64,000 nucleotides of DNA from Azoarcus sp. (GTDB lineage: Bacteria; Pseudomonadota; Gammaproteobacteria; Burkholderiales; Rhodocyclaceae). The translations under genes and the position numbers were made by a program. The notes under the pieces are model-generated. The model was not told where the DNA came from. It ran no database searches and was given only the letters and a program-made list of their open reading frames with translations. Position 1 is the stretch's first letter. Each line of letters opens with the position of its first letter. Positions 17,270-25,201 of the stretch are shown here, piece by piece. The DNA lies in contig JAISPJ010000033.1 of the NCBI GenBank assembly GCA_031274995.1, positions 1-64,000 on the forward strand. Direction: 5' to 3'.

Positions 17270-19278
17270 AAGGGCTGAGCGCGCGCCTGCCCGGTATTTT
17301 ATTCCGTGGACGCGACCGTATTTCTCCAGGGCGCGCCAAACCCGTCGTGCTCTCTCTGCGCCGTGACCAAGGCATCTGGCTTTTGGCGGCAGCAGCACTG
17401 ACATTCGTTCCTCATCTGCCAAAGCTGCCTGCTTGGGTTATTGCGCTCTGCGTGGCGCTGCTCATCTGGCGCAGTTGGTGTTTTTGGCACGGAAAGGCCG
17501 CGCCGGCGCGTTGGGTATTGCCGCCTCTCGTGCTGGCCGTTGCTGTCGGCATCCGCCTCGATCTGGGGCAGTTTTTCGGTAAAACGCCGGGACTGGTTTT
17601 CCTGGTGACGCTGCTTTGCCTGAAACTGCTGGAAATCAGGAACATGCGCGATATTCGCGTTGTGGTGCTTCTGTGTTTTTTTCTCCAGTTTGGGCTGTTC
17701 TTCAACGATCAGTCACTGCCTGCCGCGTCGCTGGTTCTCGTTGCCCTGCTGGTTACGCTCGGCAGCCAGGTCGCGCTGGCTGATCCGTCCAGCAGCACAC
17801 GCGAACGCTTTAGGATAGGCGCGGCGTTACTCGCGCTGGGTTTACCATTCATGTTGGTGCTGTTTCTGCTTTTCCCCCGGATTCCACCGCTGTGGGGTAT
17901 CCCGGCAGATACGGTTGCATCTACCGGTTTGTCGGATTCGATGTCGCCGGGTACGATCAGCGAGTTAATCCTCTCGGATGAACTCGCATTTACCGTGGAG
18001 TTCGACGGGCCTCCTCCGGCCCCGGCCGACCGCTACTGGCGCGGCCCGGTATTGAGCCAGTTCGATGGCCGTATCTGGCGCATGGCGGTACGTCAGCCGA
18101 AAGACTTTCCGCCTTATACACCTTCCGGCCGCCGTTTCGATTACCGGATCATGCTCGAACCCCACCAAAAGCACTGGTTACCGGCGCTCGATTACCCTGC
18201 CGGGCCGGTGGAAGGGGTGCGTTTTTCCCTCGATTTTCAAACATTGACACAGCATCCGGTCAGCCATCGCAGGCGATTCGCTCTTAGTTCTTTTCCCGAT
18301 ACACAGGTTGGGCTAAAAGAATATCAATACCCGGCGATGCTTGATTTGGCCCGCCGTTTGCCCATGCAGGGCAATCCCCGCGCACGGGCGCTGGCCGCCG
18401 AGCTGAAAACGAGAACGCCCCAGCAAACGGTCGGACGGATTCTTGGCTGGTTTGCCGAGGGGCAATTTGTCTACACGTTACAGCCTCCAAAGCTGGAAGA
18501 AAACAGCATCGACTCTTTCCTGTTCGATACCCGCGCGGGATTTTGCGAACACTTCGCCGAGGCTTTTGTTTTTCTGGCGCGCGCGGCAGACATTCCGGCG
18601 CGCGTGGTCACGGGCTACCAGGGGGGGCATCTCAATTCCATCAACGGGACTATCAGCGTGCGCCAGTCGGACGCCCACGCCTGGGGCGAGGTCTGGTATG
18701 CGAAGCATGGCTGGATCAGGGTTGATCCCACCGCGCTCGTCGCGCCGATGCGCATCGACCAGGGACTGGAAGGAGCGCTGGACGGGGGATTGCCTTTCAT
18801 GTTGCGCCCGGAAAATTCATGGCTCCGGCAAGCGCGTGATGGTTGGGAAGCCGTCGCAACGCGATGGAACCGGCTGGTCGTCGCATACGATGGCAGCCAA
18901 CAACGCGATTTGCTGAAATCCTTCGGCCTGGAGGGTTTTTCTCCGTTGAAGGCCCTCGGCGGGGCTTCCATTGCCATTGCCATTCTGATGGCCGCGTTTT
19001 ACGGCTGGGCGCAACTTTGCCGCGATGATGGCAGACGCGACCCGCTCGACAAGATTTGGGCGCGATTCTCGGCACGGCTTGCTCCGTTCGGCCTTGCCCG
19101 CACACCTGCCGAAGGTCCGCTCGATTATGCCCGGAGACTGGCTTCCGCCCGCCCCGTCGATGCCGATGCGCTCACCTTGATCTGTACCCGATACGCTTGT
19201 TTGCGTTATCGTTTACCGCCTTTACGCGCGGAAGTCGATGCGCTGGCGCGTGCTATTGCTGCCTTGAGCCTTAGATAG
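17260..19278 (+). CDS. tgpA: TgpA-type membrane transglutaminase
   Basis: This 672-residue protein has about five to six N-terminal membrane helices (DUF3488 region) and a periplasmic transglutaminase core. The catalytic triad is visible: Cys in RAGFCEHFAEAFVFLARAADIPARVVTGY, His in SDAHAWGEVW and Asp in IRVDPTALV. One more helix and a DUF4129-like tail end the protein. TgpA of Pseudomonas is essential and its substrate is unknown. The ATG at 17260, with GGGAAAGAG just upstream, overlaps the DUF58 stop. Confidence 0.94.
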   Translation: MGVKGLSARLPGILFRGRDRISPGRAKPVVLSLRRDQGIWLLAAAALTFVPHLPKLPAWVIALCVALLIWRSWCFWHGKAAPARWVLPPLVLAVAVGIRLDLGQFFGKTPGLVFLVTLLCLKLLEIRNMRDIRVVVLLCFFLQFGLFFNDQSLPAASLVLVALLVTLGSQVALADPSSSTRERFRIGAALLALGLPFMLVLFLLFPRIPPLWGIPADTVASTGLSDSMSPGTISELILSDELAFTVEFDGPPPAPADRYWRGPVLSQFDGRIWRMAVRQPKDFPPYTPSGRRFDYRIMLEPHQKHWLPALDYPAGPVEGVRFSLDFQTLTQHPVSHRRRFALSSFPDTQVGLKEYQYPAMLDLARRLPMQGNPRARALAAELKTRTPQQTVGRILGWFAEGQFVYTLQPPKLEENSIDSFLFDTRAGFCEHFAEAFVFLARAADIPARVVTGYQGGHLNSINGTISVRQSDAHAWGEVWYAKHGWIRVDPTALVAPMRIDQGLEGALDGGLPFMLRPENSWLRQARDGWEAVATRWNRLVVAYDGSQQRDLLKSFGLEGFSPLKALGGASIAIAILMAAFYGWAQLCRDDGRRDPLDKIWARFSARLAPFGLARTPAEGPLDYARRLASARPVDADALTLICTRYACLRYRLPPLRAEVDALARAIAALSLR

Positions 19279-19380
19279 AAAGAAAGCGCCGGTACGGTCG
19301 GCACACAATCAGCAGTCAGTCTTTGCGCCGGAACAATACTTGCTTGGCGGGCAGAGTTTATGATGAGGAGCTTTTTTCAG

Positions 19381-20544
19381 ATGAAATCCAAAACCCTTGC
19401 CTCCCTGTTTTGCCTGGGTGTTACTTTCCTTGTGTTCACCTTCGGGTCGGCCTGCGCGCGCGCGGATTTCACGACGCGCGAAGACGTCGCCGCTTTCATC
19501 GAAGAAATCGCTACGCGCAATGAGCTTGATGCCGCTCCAATCTATGTGGCGCTTTCCCGCGCCAGTTATCTTCCGCGAGTCATCGAGCTGATAACACCGC
19601 CCGCGAAACGCGGCGTGCGGTCATGGTACCGTTATCGCAGCCAGTTTCTCGGCAACATGCATATCGAAGCCGGACTCAAAACCTGGGTGCAATATGAAGG
19701 CGAATTGCGCCGTGCTGAAAAACAATACGGAGTGCCGCCGGAAATCATTCTGGGCATTCTCGGGGTAGAAACGATCTATGGCCGAAACACTGGCAATTTT
19801 GAGACGCTTTCCGCGCTTGCCACGCTGGCTTTCGACTATCCGCCGCGCGCTGAATTATTCCGTAGTGAATTGGAGTCGCTCTTTCTGCTCGCCAGGGACC
19901 AGAAACGCAACCCGGCCAGTTACACCGGCTCCTACGCGGGCGCAATCGGCTGGCCGCAATTCCTGCCGAGCAGCATCCTCCGCTACGCGGTGGATTTCAA
20001 CGGCGACGGAAAAATCGACTTCGACAGCGATGCGGTTGACGCCATCGGCAGCATTGCCAATTACCTGCACGAGCACGGCTGGGAGGCAGGCACGCCTGTG
20101 GCGGTGAGAGTCCGGCTTGCTCCCGGCGCGAATCCCGCGCCACTCATTGAGGCGGGCATTGAACCCAGCTTGAGTCAGGTTCAATTGCTGGAAGCCGGCA
20201 TCCGTCCATTTACCGATTCCCTGCCTGCCGTCGGCGAAGCCACGTTCGTCGATCTCGAAACGCCGGGAGTGGATACCGAGTACTGGCTTGGCTATCGCAA
20301 TTTCTACGTCATCACGCGCTACAACCGCAGCAGTTTTTACGCAATGGCGGTATTCCAGTTGGCGGATGCGCTACGGGCGGCACATGGCGACGGCGGTGGC
20401 AGTATCGGTGTCGATACCGCATCCCGGAAAGCGAAGCCTGCGGCAGCGCGCAAGGCGTCATCAGGTACCGGGGCGAGCAAACCATCCAGGGCAGCGACAC
20501 CGCACAAGAAGCAAAAGCCACGGCCTGCACGCCGGAAAAAGTGA
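19381..20544 (+). CDS. mltB: lytic murein transglycosylase B
   Basis: This 387-residue MltB-family enzyme cleaves the glycan strand of peptidoglycan. Signal peptide: MKSKTLASLFCLGVTFLVFTFGSACARA; the Cys near the end might also allow lipidation. The catalytic Glu lies in IILGILGVETIYGRNTGNF. SYAGAIGWPQFLPSS and the EF-hand-like DFNGDGKIDFDSD are family features. The last ~50 residues are low-complexity and very basic (Lys/Ala/Arg), and may bind peptidoglycan or nucleic acid. Starts at 19360 or 19363 are possible; AGGAG ten bases before 19381 favours the one given. Confidence 0.94.
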   Translation: MKSKTLASLFCLGVTFLVFTFGSACARADFTTREDVAAFIEEIATRNELDAAPIYVALSRASYLPRVIELITPPAKRGVRSWYRYRSQFLGNMHIEAGLKTWVQYEGELRRAEKQYGVPPEIILGILGVETIYGRNTGNFETLSALATLAFDYPPRAELFRSELESLFLLARDQKRNPASYTGSYAGAIGWPQFLPSSILRYAVDFNGDGKIDFDSDAVDAIGSIANYLHEHGWEAGTPVAVRVRLAPGANPAPLIEAGIEPSLSQVQLLEAGIRPFTDSLPAVGEATFVDLETPGVDTEYWLGYRNFYVITRYNRSSFYAMAVFQLADALRAAHGDGGGSIGVDTASRKAKPAAARKASSGTGASKPSRAATPHKKQKPRPARRKK

Positions 20545-20589
20545 CAAAAGGCCGGGGGAGGCAAGTTCAGCCACTCCCGTTCGGTTCAT

Positions 20590-20623
20590 CGGGCCACGCC
20601 GGCCTGAAGGCCGACGTGGCCCG
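20590..20623. terminator. bidirectional hairpin between mltB and the lipoyl-domain gene
   Basis: CGGGCCACGCCGGCC-TGAA-GGCCGACGTGGCCCG forms a 15-bp stem with one mismatch between convergent genes. It lacks a T-run, so termination strength is uncertain. Confidence 0.55.
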
Positions 20624-20631
20624 ACGCGTAT

Positions 20632-20892
20632 TCAAAGCAGCGTCACCAGCACATTCCCCTCGTTGACCGAATCGCCTTCGGCAACCAGCACCTCCTGCAC
20701 GATTCCAGCCCAGGGCGAAGAAATATCGAGCGCGACTTTGCCGGTTTCCAAAATGAGGACAGGCTCGTCGCACGCGACACGGTCGCCGGGCGCGACGAGG
20801 ATTTCGAGCACAGACACCTCACCTTGCCCGCAACATCCGCAAGTCTCCCAACACTCGGGGAACTTGGGCATACGAATTTCCTTGAACGGCAT
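20632..20892 (-). CDS. stand-alone lipoyl/biotinyl-carrier domain protein
   Basis: This 86-residue protein is a single swinging-arm domain. The modified lysine is in LETGKVALDI, followed by SPWAGIVQEVLVAEGDSVNEG, and the fold pattern matches lipoyl/biotinyl domains. The Ser-Pro surroundings resemble lipoyl rather than the MKM motif of biotin carriers. The N-terminus carries an unusual Cys cluster, CWETCGCCGQG. No dehydrogenase, carboxylase or ligase gene is nearby, so its enzyme partner is unknown. The start is taken at MPFKEI. An ATG 12 codons upstream is possible. The track's longer ORF runs through the tRNA-Ala gene and is not credible. Confidence 0.8.
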   Translation of the reverse strand: MPFKEIRMPKFPECWETCGCCGQGEVSVLEILVAPGDRVACDEPVLILETGKVALDISSPWAGIVQEVLVAEGDSVNEGNVLVTLL

Positions 20893-20943
20893 GGCGGCGA
20901 CACATCGGGTAGAATTTCTGGCAGGCATTATAATTTCAACTAC

Positions 20944-20972
20944 TTTACAGACGCGGAAACGCACACTACAAT
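20944..20972 (+). promoter_or_regulatory. sigma-70 promoter of the tRNA-Ala/tRNA-Glu unit
   Basis: TTTACA (20944-20949) and TACAAT (20967-20972) are separated by exactly 17 bp and end 16 bp before the tRNA-Ala gene. Confidence 0.7.
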
Positions 20973-20988
20973 GCGCCCTCTTTTGTCG

Positions 20989-21064
<76 letters not shown>

Positions 21065-21088
21065 GAAAGAAAAGGTTTCTGTATCTGC

Positions 21089-21164
21089 GTCCCCATCGTC
21101 TAGAGGCCTAGGACACCGCCCTTTCACGGCGATAACCGGGGTTCGAATCCCCGTGGGGACGCCA
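21089..21164 (+). tRNA. tRNA-Glu (anticodon TTC)
   Basis: This is a 76-nt cloverleaf with encoded CCA. The acceptor GTCCCCA pairs with TGGGGAC, the anticodon loop CTTTCAC gives TTC, and the T-arm is CGGGGTTCGAATCCCCG. It lies 24 bp after tRNA-Ala, apparently in the same transcript. Its 3' part overlaps the end of a decayed recombinase gene on the other strand. Confidence 0.96.
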
Positions 21165-21513
21165 CCTGTTCCCCGCTTTTATGCGGGCCGAGTCGGAGGA
21201 AAATTTCCGTCTCGAAGCTGGTGGCGTCAAGGACGACACGGTCTACCGTTCGTCTCAGCACGTCGGCCAGCCCTTCATGGGCTGCGCCGGAGATGCTTTC
21301 GGCAATTCCTTTCAAAACGCGCTTCACGTCCGCTGCGGTAATGCTCCGAAGCACACGGGCGCTTTCCTTCTCGGCTTCCATCGTTTCACGTTTATGGATG
21401 AGGGATTCGCGCTCATCTTCTCCGGCTTCGATTTGACGAAACAGCGCAGCTTCGGCGTCATCGTCGCGCTTTCCAACCTGTCTGACACAGAATATGTACC
21501 ATCTTGATCGACC
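21124..21513 (-). pseudogene. C-terminal remnant of a serine-recombinase-like integrase
   Basis: The frame is open from a stop at 21514 down to a stop at 21124. It encodes a charged coiled-coil stretch (ALFRQIEAGEDERESLIHKRE), then RSITAADVKRVLKGIAESISGAAHEGLADVLRRTVDRVVLD. That pattern resembles the C-terminal end of large serine recombinases. The catalytic N-terminal domain is missing. The last codons (SPRGFEPRLSP) are read from the complement of tRNA-Glu, so the recombinase end and the tRNA overlap, as is common when an element has integrated at a tRNA gene. The track's Met start at 21381 is internal and not meaningful. Confidence 0.55.
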
Positions 21514-21517
21514 CTAT

Positions 21518-21832
21518 CTACGCCGTGACCGCTTCCTCATAGCGTTGGATGCGCGGCAGGATGTTGGCCAATTTCACGCGGGTACGCGCCGTGTCGTAGT
21601 CAGATTGCAGGCCCATCCAGAATTCTGCCGTGGTGCCGAAGAACCGCGACAGGCGAAGCGCGGTATCTGCCGTCACCGCGCGCCGTTCGCGCACGATGTC
21701 GTTGATGCGCGGTGCGGGTACCTGCAAACCCATCGCCAAAGCATGGGCAGACATTCCAAGCGGGGTCAGGAATTCTTCTCGCAGGACTTCGCCAGGGTGA
21801 ATGGGCCTCATGCCGTTTTCAATGTGTGCCAT
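21518..21832 (-). CDS. higA: HigA-family antitoxin (XRE helix-turn-helix)
   Basis: This 104-residue protein has the opening MRPIHPGEVLREEFLTPLGMSAHALA, then VPAPRINDIVRERRAVTADTALRLSRFFGTTAEFW, the HigA helix-turn-helix signature. It should neutralise HigB and repress the operon. It lies 12 bp after the toxin gene, in the toxin-first order typical of higBA. It is the first complete gene beyond the tRNA-Glu integration site and belongs to the mobile remnant. Confidence 0.93.
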   Translation of the reverse strand: MAHIENGMRPIHPGEVLREEFLTPLGMSAHALAMGLQVPAPRINDIVRERRAVTADTALRLSRFFGTTAEFWMGLQSDYDTARTRVKLANILPRIQRYEEAVTA

Positions 21833-21844
21833 CGCAAAACCTCT

Positions 21845-22123
21845 TCAGTGATAATCAACAATCTCAACGTCAAACGCATGGCCTTCCCGCCACACAAAGC
21901 ACACGCGCCACTGATCGTTGATGCGGATGCTGTGCTGCTCCTTGCGATCCCCCTTCAAGGCTTCAAGCCGGTTATTGGGCGGGATGCGCAGATCGTCCAG
22001 CATGACCGCACGGTGGAGCATTTGCAGCTTGCGTTCAGCAACGTTGCGAATATTGACGAAACGCGCCGCGCTGTGTCCGGCGAACAGGTCATGGGTGATC
22101 GGGCATTTGAACGATTGGATCAT
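21845..22123 (-). CDS. higB: HigB-family ribosome-dependent mRNA interferase
   Basis: This 92-residue protein is the standard HigB (RelE superfamily) length. Signatures are MIQSFKCPITHDLFAG near the start, RLEALKGDRKEQHSIRINDQWRVCFVW in the middle and VEIVDYH at the end. HigB toxins cut mRNA on the ribosome. The start at 22123 gives the family N-terminus; the track's ORF is 12 codons too long. It is translated just ahead of higA. Confidence 0.92.
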   Translation of the reverse strand: MIQSFKCPITHDLFAGHSAARFVNIRNVAERKLQMLHRAVMLDDLRIPPNNRLEALKGDRKEQHSIRINDQWRVCFVWREGHAFDVEIVDYH

Positions 22124-22436
22124 GGTTTGAATTATATAACGTCTTTCGTTAAACGACAAGTGATAAATCGTATTTTATTCGAACACACGCGAAACCCCAA
22201 CTCTTGGATTCTCAAGCCCATTGAATAACTACAAGTCGGCCTTGATCCAGAGAATTTGCGATAAATTTTAACCATTGCCAAAATTTTTTCGTGCATATCT
22301 CACTACGACAAGCCAAAGCACACACCATCATCGGTATGCGAAATTTTTTCGCACATCGTCCGCGCCTGCGGCCGAGCGGCGTTCGATTCCAAATCCTGGC
22401 AAAGCCCGCTTCCGCCAGATGCAAATGCAAATGGCA

Positions 22437-22600
22437 GGTACTGCCTTAGGTGGCTAATGGCGCTTGCCCGACCAGAGAATCGTCACTACAATCGGCAATG
22501 CCCTGATAATAATAAGGCAACGCCATAAACCGCCTTGTACTGGCAGTTTCGCCTGCAAGCCTCCTTCGGGGAGACTGGTTGGCAAAAGCGCCCCGTGCGC
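22437..22600. repeat. 160-bp direct repeat, copy A
   Basis: From GGTACTGC to GCGCCCCG, this stretch aligns by eye over its whole length with copy B at 23879-24038, with scattered substitutions and small indels. The two copies flank the lysozyme gene. Similarity may extend about 40 bp further left (AAAGCCCGC in both). Confidence 0.7.
22454..22558 (-). other. small hydrophobic peptide locus, copy A (start codon unclear)
   Basis: On the minus strand this encodes KLPVQGGLWRCLIIIRALP followed by IVVTILWSGKRH and a TAG. It is the same peptide as in copy B. Where copy B has its GTG start, copy A has GCG. The only nearby candidate is a TTG placed too close to the GGAGG. Copy A may be decayed, or may be read from further upstream within the antisense of the lysozyme gene. 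Confidence 0.4.
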
Positions 22601-22625
22601 ATCAACTGGATGAGAAGGACGAAAA

Positions 22626-23408
22626 ATGACACTCCCTTCACAGATGCTGCCTTGGCCGATCACTTGGGAGGGCGTCGCGCTCATCGCCCAATCCGAAGGG
22701 TGCCGCCTGAATGCGTACCAGGACGCGGTGGGCATCTGGACAATTGGATGGGGCGAGACCCTCAACGTGCGCAAAGGCATGGCATGGACGCAGCAACAGG
22801 CTGACGAGGCGCTCTGCGCACGCCTGAAAGAATTCGCCGTCGGCGTCCTGCGCACAATCACCAACCCCGGCACAACACCGTTGCAGCTCGCCGCCTTCGT
22901 GAGCCTTGCCTACAACATAGGAGAGGCCGCGTTCGGAGGCTCCAGTGCGCTACGGCTCCACAACCAGGGAAAATACCCGGAGGCCGCCGCGGCAATCAAG
23001 CTCTGGAACAAGGCAGGCGGCAAAGTGCTTGCCGGCCTTGTGACGCGAAGGGCCAAAGAGGCGGAGCTATATCTCGAAGGCGTGCCCGTCCAGGTCGTTG
23101 CGCAGGTTGACGAGCCGCTTGACGAGCCGCTTGACGAGCCTATCAACCCTATCAACGGCGTGCCGGACGCGGACGCGGATTGCGAAAAGCCGCTCTACCA
23201 ATCGACCTCGATGCAGGCCGGGACGGTCACTGCGGTGATATCAGGGCTTGCCGTGGCGACGGAGGTATCAAGGCAGGTTGCCGGCGACCCGTACTCGGCC
23301 AGCCTGATCCCGCACTGGCTGATCCCCGCGCTGCTCTGCGTTGTGCTGGCAGCGGGGATCGTCGTCATGGTCCGCGCCTGGAAGCGAAAGCAAGAGGGCA
23401 GGTCATGA
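22626..23408 (+). CDS. phage-type GH24 lysozyme with C-terminal membrane anchor
   Basis: This 260-residue protein begins with a T4-lysozyme-like domain. The Glu24-Asp33-Thr39 catalytic triad sits in SEGCRLNAYQDAVGIWTIGWG, and the family segment AFVSLAYNIGEAAFGGS follows. After residue ~155 comes an acidic spacer with the repeat DEPLDEPLDEP. A hydrophobic segment (LIPHWLIPALLCVVLAAGIVVMV) and a basic tail finish it. The C-terminal helix would tether the enzyme to the inner membrane, unlike simple soluble endolysins. No holin, Rz or structural phage gene is adjacent, so this is a stranded prophage gene or a domesticated cargo gene. Confidence 0.88.
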   Translation: MTLPSQMLPWPITWEGVALIAQSEGCRLNAYQDAVGIWTIGWGETLNVRKGMAWTQQQADEALCARLKEFAVGVLRTITNPGTTPLQLAAFVSLAYNIGEAAFGGSSALRLHNQGKYPEAAAAIKLWNKAGGKVLAGLVTRRAKEAELYLEGVPVQVVAQVDEPLDEPLDEPINPINGVPDADADCEKPLYQSTSMQAGTVTAVISGLAVATEVSRQVAGDPYSASLIPHWLIPALLCVVLAAGIVVMVRAWKRKQEGRS

Positions 23409-23681
23409 TTGGCGCTTGGCCGAAGTAACTTTCAGTGCGCTGCCGGAGTTAAGCATGGTCTTCCATGTTAATCTATCCGCCATGTTTTCTCTTCACGCCC
23501 TGTTTTGTGGAAACAGCATGTTGCGCACAATCGCATGAACGGCTATCATCCGCGCCTCTTGTTGTGCGGCACAGCCACACGAACAGACCGGCGGAAACCG
23601 GGATATTGGATTATTGAATAAATCCAATCCCTTGAAGCCGGCAAATTTTCTGGCGTGCTGCTACAATGTGGCACCCCACGC

Positions 23682-23758
23682 GGAGTGGTAGTTCAGTTGG
23701 TTAGAATACCGGCCTGTCACGCCGGGGGTCGCGGGTTCGAGCCCCGTCCACTCCGCCA
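23682..23758 (+). tRNA. tRNA-Asp (anticodon GTC)
   Basis: This is a 77-nt cloverleaf with encoded CCA. The acceptor GGAGTGG pairs with CCACTCC, the anticodon loop CTGTCAC gives GTC, and the T-arm is CGGGTTCGAGCCCCG. A TACAAT -10 box lies at 23662-23667. No good -35 is visible at normal spacing. Confidence 0.96.
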
Positions 23759-23878
23759 CTTTTATTTTGCGTAGCATCTTGATTCATAAAAGAAAAAAGC
23801 TGCTGCCGTCATCGGACAAATCGAAGGTTTACGCTGAGCCTTGATAAAGCCCGCACCTCACCAAACGGCAAGGGGCGG

Positions 23879-24038
23879 GGTACTGCTTTCGGTGATTAAT
23901 GACACTTGCCAGACCACAGCAGCAACACTAGAATGACTACTGCCCTAATCAGGCAACGCCAGAAACCACCTTGCGACGGTAGTTTCACTACAAACCACCT
24001 CCTTTGAGGAGCGTGTTTGGCGAAAGCGCCCCGACGCA
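23879..24038. repeat. 160-bp direct repeat, copy B
   Basis: This is the second copy of the repeat at 22437-22600, in the same orientation. It holds the better-preserved minus-strand small-peptide gene. Confidence 0.7.
23896..23988 (-). CDS. 30-residue hydrophobic peptide
   Basis: The minus strand has GTG (23986-23988) nine bases after AGGAGG, then VKLPSQGGFWRCLIRAVVI and LVLLLWSGKCH, then TAA. It would be one membrane helix with a short basic, aromatic start. The Shine-Dalgarno sequence lies in the hairpin CTCCT-CAA-AGGAG, so translation could be gated by RNA structure. A strong GC-rich hairpin (CCCGCCCCTTGCC / GGTGAGGTGCGGG) followed by CTTTAT lies just after the stop and looks like a terminator. 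Size, topology and hidden RBS resemble type I toxins, but I know no homologue and no antisense RNA is demonstrated. The ORF track is too coarse to list it. Confidence 0.5.
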   Translation of the reverse strand: MKLPSQGGFWRCLIRAVVILVLLLWSGKCH

Positions 24039-24053
24039 AACGGGGCGCTTTCG
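24021..24053. terminator. 13-bp GC-rich hairpin
   Basis: CGAAAGCGCCCCG and CGGGGCGCTTTCG form a perfect 13-bp stem around a 7-nt loop. On the plus strand TTTGCGCCCC follows. It may end plus-strand transcription through tRNA-Asp, or insulate the small-peptide gene from the arginase-fold operon. Confidence 0.6.
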
Positions 24054-24271
24054 TTTGCGCCCCGCACGCATTTTCTCATACTTTTGTCATTATATGCCAA
24101 GGGCATTCCCTCCTGTTGGACGGCAGATTGCCGCCTCTACAGTCGTTTGTATTAGGATTCGGTCTGACCCAAGGTTACGCCGATGCCAAACCATAATGAT
24201 GAGATTTTCAACCGGGTCATGAGCGACAAGTAATTCCGCAACGCCGCCCACGAGCATCTGGCACGTGAGGT

Positions 24272-25201
24272 TTATGAGCGCATTCGTGGTGGGGATCGGA
24301 AAAACTGAGTTTCTTCCGTGAACTGGCCCTGCGCAAGGGCATCCAGCAACACTTTATTGACCTCGATCTGCTGGCGCTGCCAGTGGGCCAGGTCGCCGGG
24401 GGAGATGCCGGGCTGGCTGTCCAGTGCGCTGAGCCAGCGTTTCCAGTGGGTGCGGTAGCGGTGAATGGATACTTCTCCGGTGATGTCGCTCCCGATGAGA
24501 CGCGGCGCGGCGGCACCGATGATGGAGAGCAGGCCATCGAGCGGCATCTGTCCCTGATCCCAATTGGTACGCGCTACGTTCTCGCTCAGGACGTCCTTGT
24601 CGATGGAGAGGTACAGGGGGGCGTGTGTGCCGGAAAGCTCACGGCACAGCGCCGAGATGAGGCTTTTGGCATTGTCGAAATTGCGTGCGGCATCGCGCAG
24701 GCCCAGGGCGCGCATCCAGCCGAGCTTCGCGCCTATCGTCCAATACCGGATACGTTTTCGGGCGAGCGGCCACAGATGGTTTTCCCAGGCGTGTGTCCAG
24801 CCAACGTCCGGGGAGCAGATGCCGATTACGTCGACACATGCGACGTGTGGCATGCGCGCAATATGCGCGACCCACGACCCGCAGTGGATGCCGAAAGGGA
24901 AACGCATGTTGTCCGGGTGGTTGTCGCAGACCAGGACATGTAAGCCAGTGTGTCGGTGTTGCCGCGCAATCAGAAGGGCGCTTATATGGTGAAAATCCCC
25001 GCTGCCCGTCAGCACGGGGCCGTACACATCGGGAAACAGGGTTTCGAGATGCGCCGAAAACGTGCGCCACTCGCGCCCTGTGCATCCGAAGCGGATGCGC
25101 TCTTGCCAGTCGGCCAGTTCGATGCGCGTAAGGCCGGATCGTTCCATCGTGCGTAACGAACCGTCCAGGTCGAGCACGAGCGGGGCAAGGTTTCCGTTCA
25201 T
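24272..25201 (-). CDS. arginase-fold (ureohydrolase-like) protein
   Basis: This 309-residue protein shows the three metal-site blocks of the arginase/agmatinase/deacetylase fold in order. GSGDFHH at about 66-72 matches the GGDHS block, DNHPD at 93-97 the DAHxD block, and SIDKDVL at 199-205 the SxDxDxxDP block. The exact motifs differ from true arginases, so the substrate is unlikely to be arginine itself. Hydrolysis of a guanidino or amide group is a reasonable guess. The ATG overlaps the stop of the upstream FemAB-like gene (ATGA), so it is the last gene of a translationally coupled five-gene operon. The track's longer start lies inside that upstream gene. Confidence 0.75.
   Translation of the reverse strand: MNGNLAPLVLDLDGSLRTMERSGLTRIELADWQERIRFGCTGREWRTFSAHLETLFPDVYGPVLTGSGDFHHISALLIARQHRHTGLHVLVCDNHPDNMRFPFGIHCGSWVAHIARMPHVACVDVIGICSPDVGWTHAWENHLWPLARKRIRYWTIGAKLGWMRALGLRDAARNFDNAKSLISALCRELSGTHAPLYLSIDKDVLSENVARTNWDQGQMPLDGLLSIIGAAAPRLIGSDITGEVSIHRYRTHWKRWLSALDSQPGISPGDLAHWQRQQIEVNKVLLDALAQGQFTEETQFFRSPPRMRS

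Larger units (their letters stand above)
22124..22625. other. AT-rich intergenic DNA between higB and lysozyme gene
   Basis: No convincing gene is seen on the plus strand. The stretch AAATTTTTTCG occurs twice (near 22281 and 22341); the second copy is part of the palindrome TGCGAAA-TTT-TTTCGCA at 22337-22353. The right part holds copy A of the 160-bp repeat described separately. Confidence 0.5.

Noticed and set aside
21124-21381. Complete small gene from Met at 21381
   Set aside because: The reading frame continues upstream to 21513 with coiled-coil recombinase-like sequence; the Met is internal to a remnant.
22212-22430. 72-residue minus-strand ORF between higB and the lysozyme gene
   Set aside because: It has no RBS and no recognisable features; its Lys/Phe-rich content comes from the AT-rich repeat.
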